Counted from the stretch's first letter, positions 21,631 through 32,893 are shown. The stretch: 64,000 nucleotides of DNA from Strigamia acuminata (GCA_949358305.1 OX442314.1:57545369-57609368); one strand, 5' to 3'. Notes: generated from the sequence alone by a model not told the origin. Numbers and translations are program-made.

Positions 21631-24466
21631 ATGGAAGGAGAGGTACCGAAAGAAGGAAGCGAAGCCGGCGCCAACAGCCTCGAATTAGAAACAAATTCGA
21701 CGCTGCTTGGTTCCGCAAACACTTCGAATGCATCCGTGGATGTCACCGAAGAGTCCGCCGAAGCGTCCGCCGAAGCTCAAGCCGCTCTGGCCGACGCTGC
21801 TGCCCGTTTGCCAGTCACGCCGTCTCAGCCCCGACTACGAGGAGGCCTATTCGCCGATCCAAACGGCGAAACTCGTGCACAGAGACACGACCGGGTAAAT
21901 AAATTAAAATAAAATTACCTTTCAGTCATGAAAAGTAATTAAAAGTGCATTTTCACTCGGAAAAAGCGAAAAGTTCGTTGGTAACGCCTTCGCAAGAAGG
22001 CGCCGCCATTTTTATCATCAGATGGCGCTGTGTCTCATTTTTGAGGCGTTGCTATGGTAACGCTCCAAACACTGAAACATAGCCGTCGGAAACAACGTTT
22101 TTCACGATTTTTCAAACATTTTGAAAAATTTAACGAATCTAAACTGTCGAATGAAATCTCACCCGTGATTTTATTCACTGAAAATTCGGAAATAATTAAT
22201 TTTAACGAAAAAATGGATTTTAATTATTTCTTCGAATATTTTACAGATCATCCAGCTTCGGGAGACGCATCTCGAACTGCATCCCGATGTTCCAACCGCT
22301 CCTGGTGTCTGGCGACACGCATTGCCGCCAGAAATCATAAAGTCTAAAGGAAGACTGACGTTTTGGGCGGCCCGACACAAGTTCTCCAAGGCCTTAAACA
22401 AGCGATGGGGAACGAAGTTTCGGATCGCCTATTTAATCGATGGATTCGGTCATCGCGACGCCCTCGAGTGGGCAATGAAGCGCGACACCTTCGGACCACT
22501 GCGAAACGTGTTGCTCGACTTCGCCTTCACAGTGATCAATCAAGAAACGCGAGACCATCGCCGTTACTTCAACGCTCCTGCGTGGGAGCGCCGACAGATT
22601 TTGGAGGACATTTTCCAACGCTTGGACCAAACCAAAGCCGAGGTTGTACGCCTCTACCACGAATCTTTCCGTGTAACAACGGACGGAAAGAAACGTTGGG
22701 TGCCGACATGCCAATCGGAGATGCATCAGCTAGCCATGGGCGGATGTTTCCATGCTGATTTCGTGCCAAACCCGTATCCAGAGCCTGAGCCCCGGGTACA
22801 GGTCGCTTCCACCATCCACGTGGTGCCACCGCGCTCCACGTCGAGGTCACGATCATCGAGGTCACCCTACAGTGGCCGTCGCTCCTCCCCAACACAGTCG
22901 TCGGGGGAAGGCGCCATTGGAGGGTTACCTCCACTCCAGAAGGCTCGTCATCGCTCACATCACCGACGCGAGCCGACTCCGCCAAAAAGACATTCAAAGT
23001 CCGTTTCGAGACACTCGTCCCGAAGCCGACCTCGAGTGCAATCGCGCCAATCTTCCACGAGGAGTTCACTCTCGTCGCGTGAAGAACGATCCAACGCTTC
23101 ACAGCTTAACGCTTCCTCCTCCGGCCGGATTGACTGGTCGGACGAGATAGCGAAGGAAGATCAACGCATCGCCGCATTGCAAGCCGGTCAAGGAGACGTC
23201 AACACCTCTTTGCCGTTCGCTTGCCGTCCAGTCACCAGCGACATGCGACCAGACCCATCGGTGCCCGTGCCACACGTGACATCGGTCATCCGTTTTGAGG
23301 GATACGTCTCTCAAGAACCATTTCCCGCACAGGAGTGCGCTGATCTCTGGAGGCGATTCTCATCGTTTCCCGAGACAGCCCAAGCGATGTACCTCGCGCA
23401 TCTGGACGAATACCAACTCGCTCAGATCCGCGAAGGTGAGAAGGAATGGCAATGGCTTGCCCGAGAGCTTGCGTCGTGCAAGTCCGACAAGCAACTGCAA
23501 CGGACGCTGCAGAGGATGAACAGGAAGTTGTCGGAGGGACTTCTTCGAATCCTGTTCCAAGGAGTCTTTCCCGACCCACAGATTGCTCTGGCGGCCGCCA
23601 CTCGATTGTGGACCGTGCCGTTAGGGCTTCCACGAGCCTTGCTGGACGATTGGGAGTCAGTTCGCCCCGATCCTCCAACGATGCTCGCCGAATTGACGCA
23701 ACAAGCCGAGGCGACTGGCGAAACTCCGGCTGGATCCGCCATTCGACTACGGCAGGAATGGGCTACACTAAAGCAGCAGCGCGCAACGGAACGAGCCACC
23801 GCCCGTCCCGCTGGCGCACCACCTTCATCCGCAGCTCCACTCCACGCTGCCATTACGGCAACGTCGAGTGTTTCCCGTGCGACCGAGGCACCGAGTTGCG
23901 ACATCTCGTCTCCAATGGAGTGGCTCGACAGCGCCGATCGCGAGTTCGTCGTGCCTGTGGCCAGCGGTGCCAGACCAAAGACGCGCACCCCGGCTTTGCG
24001 CAGATCCAGATCCCTCTCGATCTGCAAAAAGTCGCCGCCACCGCCGCCTCCTCCAAAGGATTCGCCACCGAGAGATAGGGGATCAAAGATGGCCACCTAC
24101 CTCACCGCCTATCAACGTTTGCGCTCATTATACGCCTTTTGCTACATAACGAGCGCGACGAAAACGATTCTCCAGAACAGCGAGGATTTATGCAACCGAG
24201 TCCTCGCGTGGCTGGAAAACCACATCAAGGAACAACAGCCGTGGATCCTACATCAACGCCTGGTGTTCGCTCGAATTACGCCTCAAGACCCGCAGGAGTA
24301 TTTCGAGATGGGTTTTGGACGAAGGGATGGTGTGGACCGCATCAAGCAAGTGTGGCTCCACATCAACCCTGGCTTCCGGTCAGGACCAAACGCCGGCCGA
24401 CCTTTGTGCACCGTAACGGAGCACAAAGATCCAAACGATCACTCAACGGACATGTTGCCTAAATAA
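21631..24466 (+). CDS. Gypsy-1 third ORF, spliced, unknown function
   Basis: Exon 1 (21631-21894, 88 codons, acidic and alanine-rich) joins exon 2 (22247-24466, 739 codons) with phase 0 on both sides: donor CGG/GTAAAT, acceptor TTTTACAG/AT. Exon 2 is open from its first base, which supports the join. The product is about 827 residues. After a basic helical domain (about 120-270) comes an RS/SR-dipeptide region (about 280-373), then a helical domain (about 430-600) and a proline run. There is no signal peptide, no transmembrane segment and no glycosylation-rich ectodomain, so it does not look like an envelope. The RS region suggests RNA or splicing-factor contact, which is inference. I do not recognise the family; it could be a captured host gene or an element-specific accessory protein. 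Confidence 0.75.
21895..22246 (+). other. Predicted intron 2 of the Gypsy-1 third gene
   Basis: 352 nt, GTAAAT to TTTTACAG, AT-rich, with stop codons in all frames near its start. Removing it joins two open frames in phase. Confidence 0.75.
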
Positions 24467-24627
24467 TTGGGGAACATGCCCATTCATTGAAAATAATTCC
24501 TTTTTTATTTTTTTTTACTGTAATAAAAAAGAATAAATATATATCCTGTTCCATTTTACTTTGAAACCTTGTGTATTTATTCCTATACTTACCTGTCTTT
24601 TTTTGGAAAAGAATAAGATTCTTTCTT

Positions 24628-24642
24628 AAAAGGGGGGGGAAG
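24628..24642 (+). other. Gypsy-1 polypurine tract
   Basis: AAAAGGGGGGGGAAG ends exactly at the 3' LTR start. It primes plus-strand DNA synthesis in LTR retrotransposons. Confidence 0.9.
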
Positions 24643-25706
24643 TGTGGTGACCTCAAATATTCCTATTTGAGTGCGCACCATATTTCCAAATTGTCTTATA
24701 AACATATTCAACAAGCTTATATGTTTTGTTTCAATGTAAATTGAAATAAAACATACATTAATAAAATATAAAACAAGACGCAATATTACCCAAATAATAT
24801 TGTGTTTTGCAGCAAGTTTTGGCCCAGCAACAGCGTCAACCAATCGCGCTGCAGCGTGCATTGCTTTGATGATGCTGCTAGGCGTGTGCCTGGGCGGAGC
24901 ATCCCTTCCCCTCGCGCGTGCCCGGCTCAATTGTTGCACACGACCCGAAGGCGGCCGTGTGTGATCTTTGTGCAACTCGTCATCTGCGCAGCTTTTCTGA
25001 GCAGATTTAGAAGTGAGCCAAACGGTTTTGGCCCACTCTTCCCGCATTCTTGATTCTGCTTCCAAACCATTCACATCTGTGTCAAACTTATGCCAACCAT
25101 TGCTAAGTGTGATCTGTGATATCTGGAAGAGTTGAGATTCATTGCTGGTCCGTGCCAACTGTACGGAATAGCGCCTTTCTGCTTGAATTACTACGCGTAA
25201 TTTAAGCCATTTCTGTGTGGAACTAACATCGAGTTTACTCTGTTAGTTTGAAGGCTTTGTGTCGAGTTTAACTCCACAAAGCGATTTGTGTTAAGACGGA
25301 TTGTTACGTCGAGCTTGCTCCGTAATAATCACTTTCACTGTGTGTGAGAAGTATTCTCGTGTCGAGCGTGCTCCACGAGGATTTTAGAATATTTAGCAAC
25401 GTATTTTAGCGTCGAGTTTACTCCGCTAAAATCCCGCGCTCACACGACGCCGTCGACGCCATCTTGGAGCCAACGGTCAACTGTGAGTGTACATTTGAAG
25501 AAGAAGCCAGATCGACCCCAAACATTTTAAATAATACCTCCTTTGTATTTTGAACGATTAAAACTATCTAATTTTTCCTTTACTCTGTGTAAAATCATTC
25601 CCCTAGACAAACATTTGGCCACAGAGTAGAAGTCCTGTACGGCATCTCTACGACGATTGCTTATTGAATTTAAATAATTTAATAAGTAAAAACCCGGATC
25701 GCCGCA
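24643..25706 (+). repeat. Gypsy-1 3' LTR
   Basis: 1,064 bp, the same length as the 5' LTR and with no difference seen by eye. Contains the second copy of the five-hairpin array (25221-25432). Followed by the AGTG duplication at 25707-25710. Confidence 0.95.
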
Positions 25707-25710
25707 AGTG

Positions 25711-26036
25711 GTCAGACATATTACTAAGGTAACAAGCTTTTTATTTCGGAATATATCTGGCATTTGCAATAAGCATAAGAAAGCGTTTGCAGTCACATAA
25801 TTACTGTGCATACCATCAATGGGTGAGGGCTACTTTGCTTTCTATGATTTGGCCAACTATAATGCTGTTTATACACCTGGACACACAATGACAATGCTGC
25901 GGCTGTTATAAGGCCCATCGATTCGGTCTGATTAAAAAGATATTACCGTACTACAGCAGCGGGGACAAGAATTTTACTTTTCACTACCGTAAGAAATATT
26001 GACTATTTGTCCAGAACTAGTTGCGTTATAATAGAT
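25711..26036. other. Intergenic between the two gypsy elements
   Basis: 326 bp of AT-rich DNA without a gene. GGCCCATCGATTCG (about 25913) recurs from about 8549, suggesting a shared old repeat boundary. Confidence 0.4.
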
Positions 26037-27794
26037 TGTGACGATTCTACTTTTGGCTGATTTAATAGCCATTTAAGATAGATAATTAATCGGTTTAAAC
26101 AAGACGTTGCTAGGAGTAGCAACAACCTAACCGAGATAAGCTTACGGAAGTCCGTGTACAAATATGAATCAATGACTGAGCAGAAATAACTTACAGTTTT
26201 CTTGGTGTAACATAACATATTTATTACTGAATAATAACAATAACAAAGATGGGTTCTTGACGCGTGTAAACGGGTGGCATCAACTGGTTGAGGATCCGGG
26301 CGAAGCCAGAGGAATACGGCTGACTTGCGGCATCGTCACAAATATCGCTACGGAGACGTATTTGGTCCGCAGCTCGAGTATCTAAATATGCGAAGAGTCC
26401 TACGCATAAACAGGAATATTCGGCAGAATATTCCATTGTTTCAAATGAATAAAGTGAAGTAATTAAAATAATACAACAAATGAATTGTTATATAAATATT
26501 AATTGGGCGGGGACCGTCACGACAATTGAGAGAACGTCGCGGGAGTTGTTGAGACTCCATCCGCCAGCATGCCTTACGACGACAAGATCTCGTGATCAGG
26601 CGCCGAGTATTTAATTGTGTGCTTTAACTCGCTATCGGTGGTACCAACCACCAGGTAAACATTTCTATGGACTTACCGGGTTTAAAAGATATTGCCAATA
26701 CAGGATTACCAAAGCCCGAGTAATTTGTTTAACACGATATATTTATATATCGTTCACGGGTTACTAACCCGGAGGGTACGATGGGGCGGGGACCGTCACG
26801 ACGGTCGAGAGAACCATCGCGGGAGGATTTGACTCCTCCATCCGCCAGCATGCCTTACGATGACGGGATCAGCGGATCGAGCACCGGGTAAAATATTAAT
26901 CGGCCACTGCCGTTGGATTACCATTATCCAGGTAGTTGTTTCTCGCAACATCTTTAGATATTACTCACGGGCTACCAACCCGGCGTGTCGCCTGTATATT
27001 AGGTCTCTACCGACTTTTAACGAGCGGAAGGACCAATCGTAGAAAGACGGGAACCTGCGTGGGCTGTTTACAACAACCATCCTGCAGCGGACTGTGGCCA
27101 GTTAGCCGAGGGACCTATTTTCATTTAGCAAGGTCGTACTGTATACGACCGTTATATTAAGCCACCGTACGAAGTCCTACTGTCCCGTAGAACAGCTGGC
27201 TAACGTTACGGGGCCATTTCATGCGAATGCATGTCTATTACCGGAGTTAGCCTTCCCGAAAAGGCCCTACAACAACAATAACAATCTAGTAATGAATACT
27301 AATTGTGGAGAGCTGAGGTGGCCTGATGTGTCGATAGAGAAAGTGAGATCAAACGATAACAACAATTCAACTACAGACAGTATATTCATATTCAGTTATC
27401 AAGCCAAGCTTTTGGACGTGAGAAACTGATGCTTATATAGTTCTGTAGAACTACTAGATTGGCGACAGCCAATCAGCGTACGAATCGGCGGATTCGCGGG
27501 TCACTAGTCCGGACCTAATATATGACTATGTCCAGATGGGCCCAGTTGGGGTCCAGAAGGGTCCAATTGGTTCCCTTCGACAGGTGAGTAAAGTAGATAT
27601 TGATTCGATAGAATCAACATCATCAAGTAATTAATACTTAATTTATATCGAATAAAATAGTTATATTTTATTCACCGTGTCTAAATAATTATTTATCACA
27701 TTTTTTAGTCTTTAACCGAGTTTGAAATACGCGCGTTGGTTAAACAGCGCCATCTATGGTGAACATTGATAACTATCGATTTGTAATCATCACA
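26037..27794 (-). repeat. Gypsy-2 3' LTR
   Basis: 1,758 bp, TGTGATGATT to AATCGTCACA on the minus strand. Same family as the solo LTR at 4997-6733, in inverted orientation about 21 kb away. Contains a TATATAA box (27433-27439, minus) and both copies of the structured cassette. A polypurine tract adjoins it. Confidence 0.92.
27433..27439 (-). promoter_or_regulatory. TATA box of the Gypsy-2 LTR
   Basis: TATATAA on the minus strand in CTATATAAGC, conserved with the solo LTR (5344-5350). Confidence 0.65.
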
Positions 27795-27806
27795 CATCCC
27801 CCGGTG
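27795..27806 (-). other. Gypsy-2 polypurine tract
   Basis: CACCGGGGGATG on the minus strand, directly before the 3' LTR. Ten of these bases recur at 31034-31043 just after pol. Confidence 0.75.
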
Positions 27807-28533
27807 ACAAGCATAGAGTTTACTAACTCTCGATTGTCATTCTTAATGGATAAGAATGTTCACCTAATTCTATCGAATTAATCCACTTGGTAAGTATTTT
27901 ATTAACTTAATCATGTTATTTCTTTCAGAAACTTCGTCACCCGATTAGACTAATCGGCTTCTCTGCACTGCGCAACTCCCGGTTGCTAAGCGACGGAAAT
28001 GAACTCGTCCGAACATGGATACATGCTCGAGAAACTAATTTCGATAGAAATTTTATTTCTCCGTCAAATAAACTTATTCATAGTTTATTAATCAACAAGA
28101 TAATCAATAAAATAAATTTATGCAAAACTTTATTTATCGAAAATCTAAACTACTCATTTTTTATTACGACTGTCATAAAAGATAATTAACGAATTTCAAC
28201 TTGAAATTCTTTAACGCTTCGATCAAAGCAAAATAAACACAAAGTTTCCACAAATAATTATGAAATTTGCAAATAAACATATATTAATATGATTAGTTCA
28301 AAATAACAACCAAATTGAATTCGGAAAACAAAACAAATTAAATTGAATTCAATTTTAAAACAAACTATATTCTTACGAATATTTAAATAATTAGTTCAAG
28401 ATCTTGAAACCAAACAAACACAACACTCATGAGAATATTTCTTAATTGCAAAAACACAACAAAACACTTGGAGTATTTTTAGTCATAAAAATCTCCACTC
28501 GGAAAAAATAAACGAATGTTAACTTTGTCCCTT
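27807..28533 (-). other. Gypsy-2 untranslated region
   Basis: AT-rich sequence between the third gene's stop and the polypurine tract. A small plus-strand open frame (27983-28189) has no recognisable features. Confidence 0.5.
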
Positions 28534-30054
28534 TTACTCCTTCTTTTCGACGTCAGTCGAATCTTTTTCTTCCTTTTTCTCGACTTCAGCTGAAGTCAGA
28601 AAATCCGATTCTTCAGTCGCCTCTGTCGAGACGGCAGAAAATACAGCTTCTTCCGGCGCTTCGATTTCATCCGGACTCGGAGGCGGAAACGGCATGTCGT
28701 CGAGAAGCTCAGCCACGAAATCAACGACTGAAAGCAGCTCCTCGGCGTCCTCAAACTGCGCGTCGTCCGAAGTCTCAGACTTAGACGCTGGAGGGGCGCT
28801 AGACACGTCGGTTACGGCCGCTGGAGGATCCTCCACGGGTTTGGACGACGTTTCAACAGCCTGTTGAAGCTTACGAGCTCGCCCTCGTGCCAAGATGTTG
28901 GTTCGTTGAACCTTGGCAATTTCTCTCGCTCGGTCGAGCGTCAGACAGCCTCGCCCTCGCGACATCGCTCTTGGTCGAACGAATTCCTCCACGACCTCGC
29001 TTCCGGCGCTCTCGACGGCTTGGACAGTTTCAGTCGAAACTTCGGAGTCCTCGGACGGCGGCGGTGATTGTCGAAGGAGTTCGACTCTTACGCCGGCGTT
29101 GGCTTCAGCGCGGGCCCAGGTGAGGAAGCGCGGGTCGATGTAAACCGCTTCGCCGCGACTATTCAAGAAAAGTCGGCACTTTGGGCAGTGAGCCCAACAT
29201 CGCTTTTCGTTCGGCTTAATGCCTTTCACCACGTGGGGCTGAACCTCCTTGCGCCACGGCTCCGAACGCGGTCGCGTTTTCCTTCCACGGCAGTTTGGAC
29301 AACGCATAAGCGAAGAACCTGCGGATGCACCGCAGCACCACCCACAGCCGACGCAAAATGGGCATATCGTCTCCGTGGCTTGGTCCGTCACGATGTTATC
29401 GTGAGGTATTCCAGCTGCCATGTCACGCTCGCACTGTTCTTTGCGCAGGCGGGCCTTCTCGTCCTTCTTTCGTGCCTTATTGGCCACTCGGTACTCGCGG
29501 TTGCGAGAAACAGGCTCCGAAAAACGCAGAGCGCCCGGTGGCGGCTCGTTCCATCCATACTCTGATGCCGAGGATTCAGCACCGGCAGGGAGGTGCACAG
29601 CAGACGTTGATTGTCCCGGCACAGTCGGTGCAGCCGCATTTGACGTGTTGGCGATGGTGGGCGCTACGCTTGCAGTTGGCGGCCGAAATTCGGGCGAATG
29701 CGGAGCCAACGGGACGTTGACAACGTTCGCGGGCGGATACGCCACCTGGGCCAACGGGGCCAATTGCGCCGACTCATAAATAGTTGGCTGCGCAGAAGTG
29801 GATGGGGCCTGCATCATCGCATTTAAGTCGAGCGGAAATCCGTCCGGATGGACGCTCAGCCAATTTAGCGTTGCGAGTTGCAACGGCGTCAGGGTGTACA
29901 TCGAGGCGGGCGCCGTCGGTATCGGTTGGGCCCTCATGTAAGCACGTTCCGCTGAACGGCGTTGCTCGTCACTAGACGAGGTGGACGAGCTGGACGAGCT
30001 TTCATGACGGTGTCGTCGATGACTCCGTTTTGAGCGATGTTTACCACTTCCCAT
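28534..30054 (-). CDS. Gypsy-2 third ORF with cysteine cluster, unknown
   Basis: 506 residues. The start is the ATG immediately after a splice acceptor (CTGCAG/ATG at 30056-30054). The N-terminus is basic and serine-rich (MGSGKHRSKRSHRRHR, then a Ser run), followed by a Pro/Ala-rich linker to about residue 170. A compact cysteine cluster follows at about 222-290: CPFCVGCGWCCG, CPNC, then CWAHCPKC, a likely zinc-binding module. The last 200 residues are acidic and disordered and end in Glu/Lys repeats. No signal or membrane segment. It sits where Gypsy-1 has its own third gene, but the two proteins do not look related. Function is unknown; nucleic-acid binding is inferred from the basic tail and CxxC motifs. 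Confidence 0.75.
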   Translation of the reverse strand: MGSGKHRSKRSHRRHRHESSSSSSTSSSDEQRRSAERAYMRAQPIPTAPASMYTLTPLQLATLNWLSVHPDGFPLDLNAMMQAPSTSAQPTIYESAQLAPLAQVAYPPANVVNVPLAPHSPEFRPPTASVAPTIANTSNAAAPTVPGQSTSAVHLPAGAESSASEYGWNEPPPGALRFSEPVSRNREYRVANKARKKDEKARLRKEQCERDMAAGIPHDNIVTDQATETICPFCVGCGWCCGASAGSSLMRCPNCRGRKTRPRSEPWRKEVQPHVVKGIKPNEKRCWAHCPKCRLFLNSRGEAVYIDPRFLTWARAEANAGVRVELLRQSPPPSEDSEVSTETVQAVESAGSEVVEEFVRPRAMSRGRGCLTLDRAREIAKVQRTNILARGRARKLQQAVETSSKPVEDPPAAVTDVSSAPPASKSETSDDAQFEDAEELLSVVDFVAELLDDMPFPPPSPDEIEAPEEAVFSAVSTEATEESDFLTSAEVEKKEEKDSTDVEKKE

Positions 30055-30663
30055 CTGCAGACGCAAATAAATTATTTTATTAAAAATAATTCCACTCTAA
30101 ATAGTCATTCTTTGAGTCCAAAGAATTAAAACGTATTGTTCGCAACGAAAATACACAACTTGAATTATTTATAACCCCCTAACACGTGACACTAATGAGT
30201 CACATTCCCCTTGTGTTTATGACACAAAATGGACTCGCCTGACAGCGATTTTCATTGAAAATCGCAACTTGTTGATTTTTCAAAAGAAAAAATCCCCTTA
30301 GTTTTGTAAACTATTTAACCCAATTTCCGAGTATCAAAGATAACATTTCGTATTAATTAATTAACACTTAATCTAATAAATATCTTACATTGAAAATTCA
30401 TCGCTAAATAATTCATGCAAGCCTCGACCGCGACTTGATTTAAATAATTAGTGCCTACATACTTAAATCTTAATAATTCATTATTAATATTTAACCCAAC
30501 TATTCGACTGAATAGCTAAACTTCCAGAGTGATTTAATGCCGATTCATGCTTATAACAGCACGTGAATTTATAACTTTTTTTATCGGGACGCCGATATTT
30601 TACCAATTGTTGCGAACAATTTCTTAATTCTTTAGTCAAAGAATATTTACGAAAACTACTTAC
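30055..30663 (-). other. Predicted intron before the Gypsy-2 third gene
   Basis: Donor TAATT/GTAAGTAGTTTT (30664/30663, minus) and acceptor GTCTGCAG/ATG (30055), about 609 nt. The donor context matches Gypsy-1 over AATTGTAAGTAGTTTT although the rest of the region does not align. Confidence 0.65.
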
Positions 30664-31033
30664 AATTAGAAGCTAATGTTCCGGTTTTGAAGTCGGCTGA
30701 ATGAATTAGCGTCGAAATTCTCAAGTCGAAAAAGTGAAGACGGGTCGAAGGGACGAAGTCACTAGTATCCGTGTTTAACGAAGTGTTTTTGTGCAATGAA
30801 CCCTGGGAATTTTATTCCCTATTAATTGTCGGGTTCGAGGTTTAATCACACCTCGTAAGTCTCGTACCTTCGTGATTACGCGAGATTATCACTTTTCAAA
30901 GTAATTTTCTGTATTTTAGTTAAAATACATGTAAATACGACCAAAAAAAATTAAAATATTCTATCGAATATTTAATTCATCGCAACAAATTCATATTTTT
31001 AATATAAATTTCTATAAATAACGTAATATCTTG

Positions 31034-31043
31034 TCCCCCGGTG
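31034..31043 (-). other. Internal polypurine-tract duplicate
   Basis: CACCGGGGGA on the minus strand, an exact 10-nt copy of the start of the 3' polypurine tract, 72 nt after the pol stop. It could act as a second plus-strand priming site; this is inference. Confidence 0.4.
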
Positions 31044-31114
31044 TTGAGATTATAAATCACTACACCTGTCAGACATGTAAAAAATTACAGTCTTCAAGTT
31101 TTGAATAAAACTTA

Positions 31115-32893
31115 TCAATTCCAACAGAACTTTGAGGCTTTTTCTCGTTGTTGGTATGGTTTTTTAAATACTGCAGTGATGTTTCGCACGAAATTTTCAT
31201 CTGCATATTTAGGATTTGGTTTTCGTTCTCGTCGTGGACGAGTGCTAGTTCGTGGAACTATCGGTTGGGGTTTGCGGGGTTTTCGAGGCGGTTTCTTTGG
31301 AATTTCACCTCTTTTTAACGCCGCTTTCTTTTCTATAGCAGTTAAGCGTTGTCTATGTCTATGTTTAGACTTTGTGGGCGCAGATTTGTCAATCTGCACT
31401 GAAGTTGAGTCGGATAATTCCATTGGAATTTCTGAGGAAGTTTCAGGAATTAATTCCATTTCTTCAGCATCCGGAAGTTGATTACTTTCGTCCATCCATT
31501 TAGGATTTTCTTGAGGCGAGTAAGAGGCGGATTTTTGTCCTACTTTCCAAGTCTCAATCGGGTACGACGGAGTATAGGGATACAACGCTTTAATATTTAC
31601 TGATTTTTCAATCGAACCATCAGATAATTTGCGTAATTTATACGCTCCGCCTGGAAGTACTTTAGTAATTTCCCACGGACCATCTCTCTTCTCCGCGAAA
31701 CCAGCAGAAATATTTTTATCTGCGCACGAGAGAATGTGAGTTTGTTTCCAAACTAAATCTCCAACTTCAAACTCCGTAATTACGAACTTTTGTTCGTGTA
31801 TTTTCCTATGTCGTTCAAAATTCAATTGAATTCTGCGATGCATCTCTTGATGCGATCTGCGCAATACATCCAATAGTACTCTGACATATTTTTCTGGATT
31901 TTCTTTGTCCAATGGATTGGCATGTTTAATAATCCTTGGGTCGAAAGGTAATGTTACGATTCGTCCCGTGTTCAGTAACATCGGGCTTGAGCCCGTTGCC
32001 GCTGAGACATTATTTCTCATCGCGAACGCGAATTCGTCTAAATATCGTGGCCATTGCGTGTGCACATCTGTGTACACAGCCAGCATCGTCTTTATATCTC
32101 TATTGGCTCGCTCTGTCGGGTTCGCCTGAGCATGATACGTGCTCGTATGAGACGGGCGAATGTTGTACATATCGCAATACTCATTGTAAATATCGGAAAC
32201 AAATTGTTTTCCGTTATCGCTCACAATCTTTTTGGGGTGTCCCCATCTGTTTGTAACAGATCTTAATTCTTGAACGCAGTTAGCGCTCGTGGCTTTTGTC
32301 AAAGCCTTAATTTCAACGAACTTGGTACAATTGTCAATAATGACAAAAATATACTGGTTTTGGGACCTTCCCGCGGGTTTTGGGCCCATCAAGTCCATGC
32401 TAATACATTCCCAAGGATTGGTCATGTTGTGTGGTGTGTAAGGAGCTGCGTGCCTTTTCTGTTGAATAGGCTTGTACTGAGCACAGTGCGTGCAGCTTTT
32501 GACGTAGTTCCTGACACTTCTACTCATACCAGGCCAGAAATATATTAAACGCGTTTTTTCAAGCGTCTTACTCATCCCAGCGTGACCGCTTAGGGGGTGG
32601 CCATGACAAGCGAAGAGTACTCGCTTTACAAGTGCACTGGGTACAACGGCTTTAAAGCCATTTCCCGAATCGTTTAATTCCTCTTCGAACGAAGGGTTAA
32701 AATAGATGATCATTTGATCACCATCAACTTCTTTTTTGTCCAAACAATAGTTTTTGACTTTATTTTTCCATTCTTTTATTTCAGATTGTGGTATCCCAAC
32801 AACCTTGTCATTCAATAAATATTCTCGAATGCGTTTGCATTCAGTATCCAGTAACTGAGCATCTATTATTTCTCTCCTTGTAGGAGGGACTTC
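31115..32893 (-). pseudogene. pol: Gypsy-2 pol fragment: zinc finger and integrase
   Basis: The frame is open from the array junction at 32893 to a stop at 31115-31117. It begins in the segment PPTRREIIDAQLLDTEC, which corresponds to the linker just before the H2C2 finger in Gypsy-1. Then come the zinc finger (HPLSGHAG ... CTHCAQYK), the integrase core with acidic residues in SMDLMGPKP, VSDNGKQF and NPTERANRD, and a GPW/F-type module (DGPWEITKVLPGG). The C-terminus is proline and basic residue-rich. Everything upstream (protease, RT, RNase H) is missing at the junction. No internal stops, so the truncation is recent or the copy is young. Confidence 0.9.

Larger units (their letters stand above)
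12265..25706 (+). mobile_element. Gypsy-1: full-length Ty3/gypsy LTR retrotransposon
   Basis: 13,442 bp from LTR to LTR with a 4-bp target duplication AGTG. Order: 5' LTR, primer binding site, gag, -1 frameshift, protease, reverse transcriptase, RNase H, zinc finger and integrase, then a spliced third gene, polypurine tract and 3' LTR. RT before integrase places it in Ty3/gypsy. It is long for the group because of a 964-residue Gag, the extra gene and a 632-bp foldback element (18281-18912) inserted in pol. The two LTRs have the same length and I saw no difference between them, which means a recent insertion. The broken pol means this copy could only have moved with enzymes supplied by another copy, or was hit after insertion. 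Confidence 0.95.
26037..32893 (-). mobile_element. Gypsy-2: 5'-truncated Ty3/gypsy element
   Basis: Read on the minus strand: pol from within the linker before the integrase zinc finger (32893) to its stop (31115), a spliced third gene (28534-30054), polypurine tract (27795-27806) and 3' LTR (26037-27794). Gag, protease, RT, RNase H and the 5' LTR are absent because the macrosatellite begins at 32895. Gene order parallels Gypsy-1, and pol is related to it, but the LTR and third gene are not. With no second LTR, its target duplication cannot be checked. Confidence 0.9.

Noticed and set aside
21631-24466. Envelope gene of an endogenous retrovirus
   Set aside because: No signal peptide, transmembrane helix or furin-like site; the protein is RS-rich and hydrophilic.
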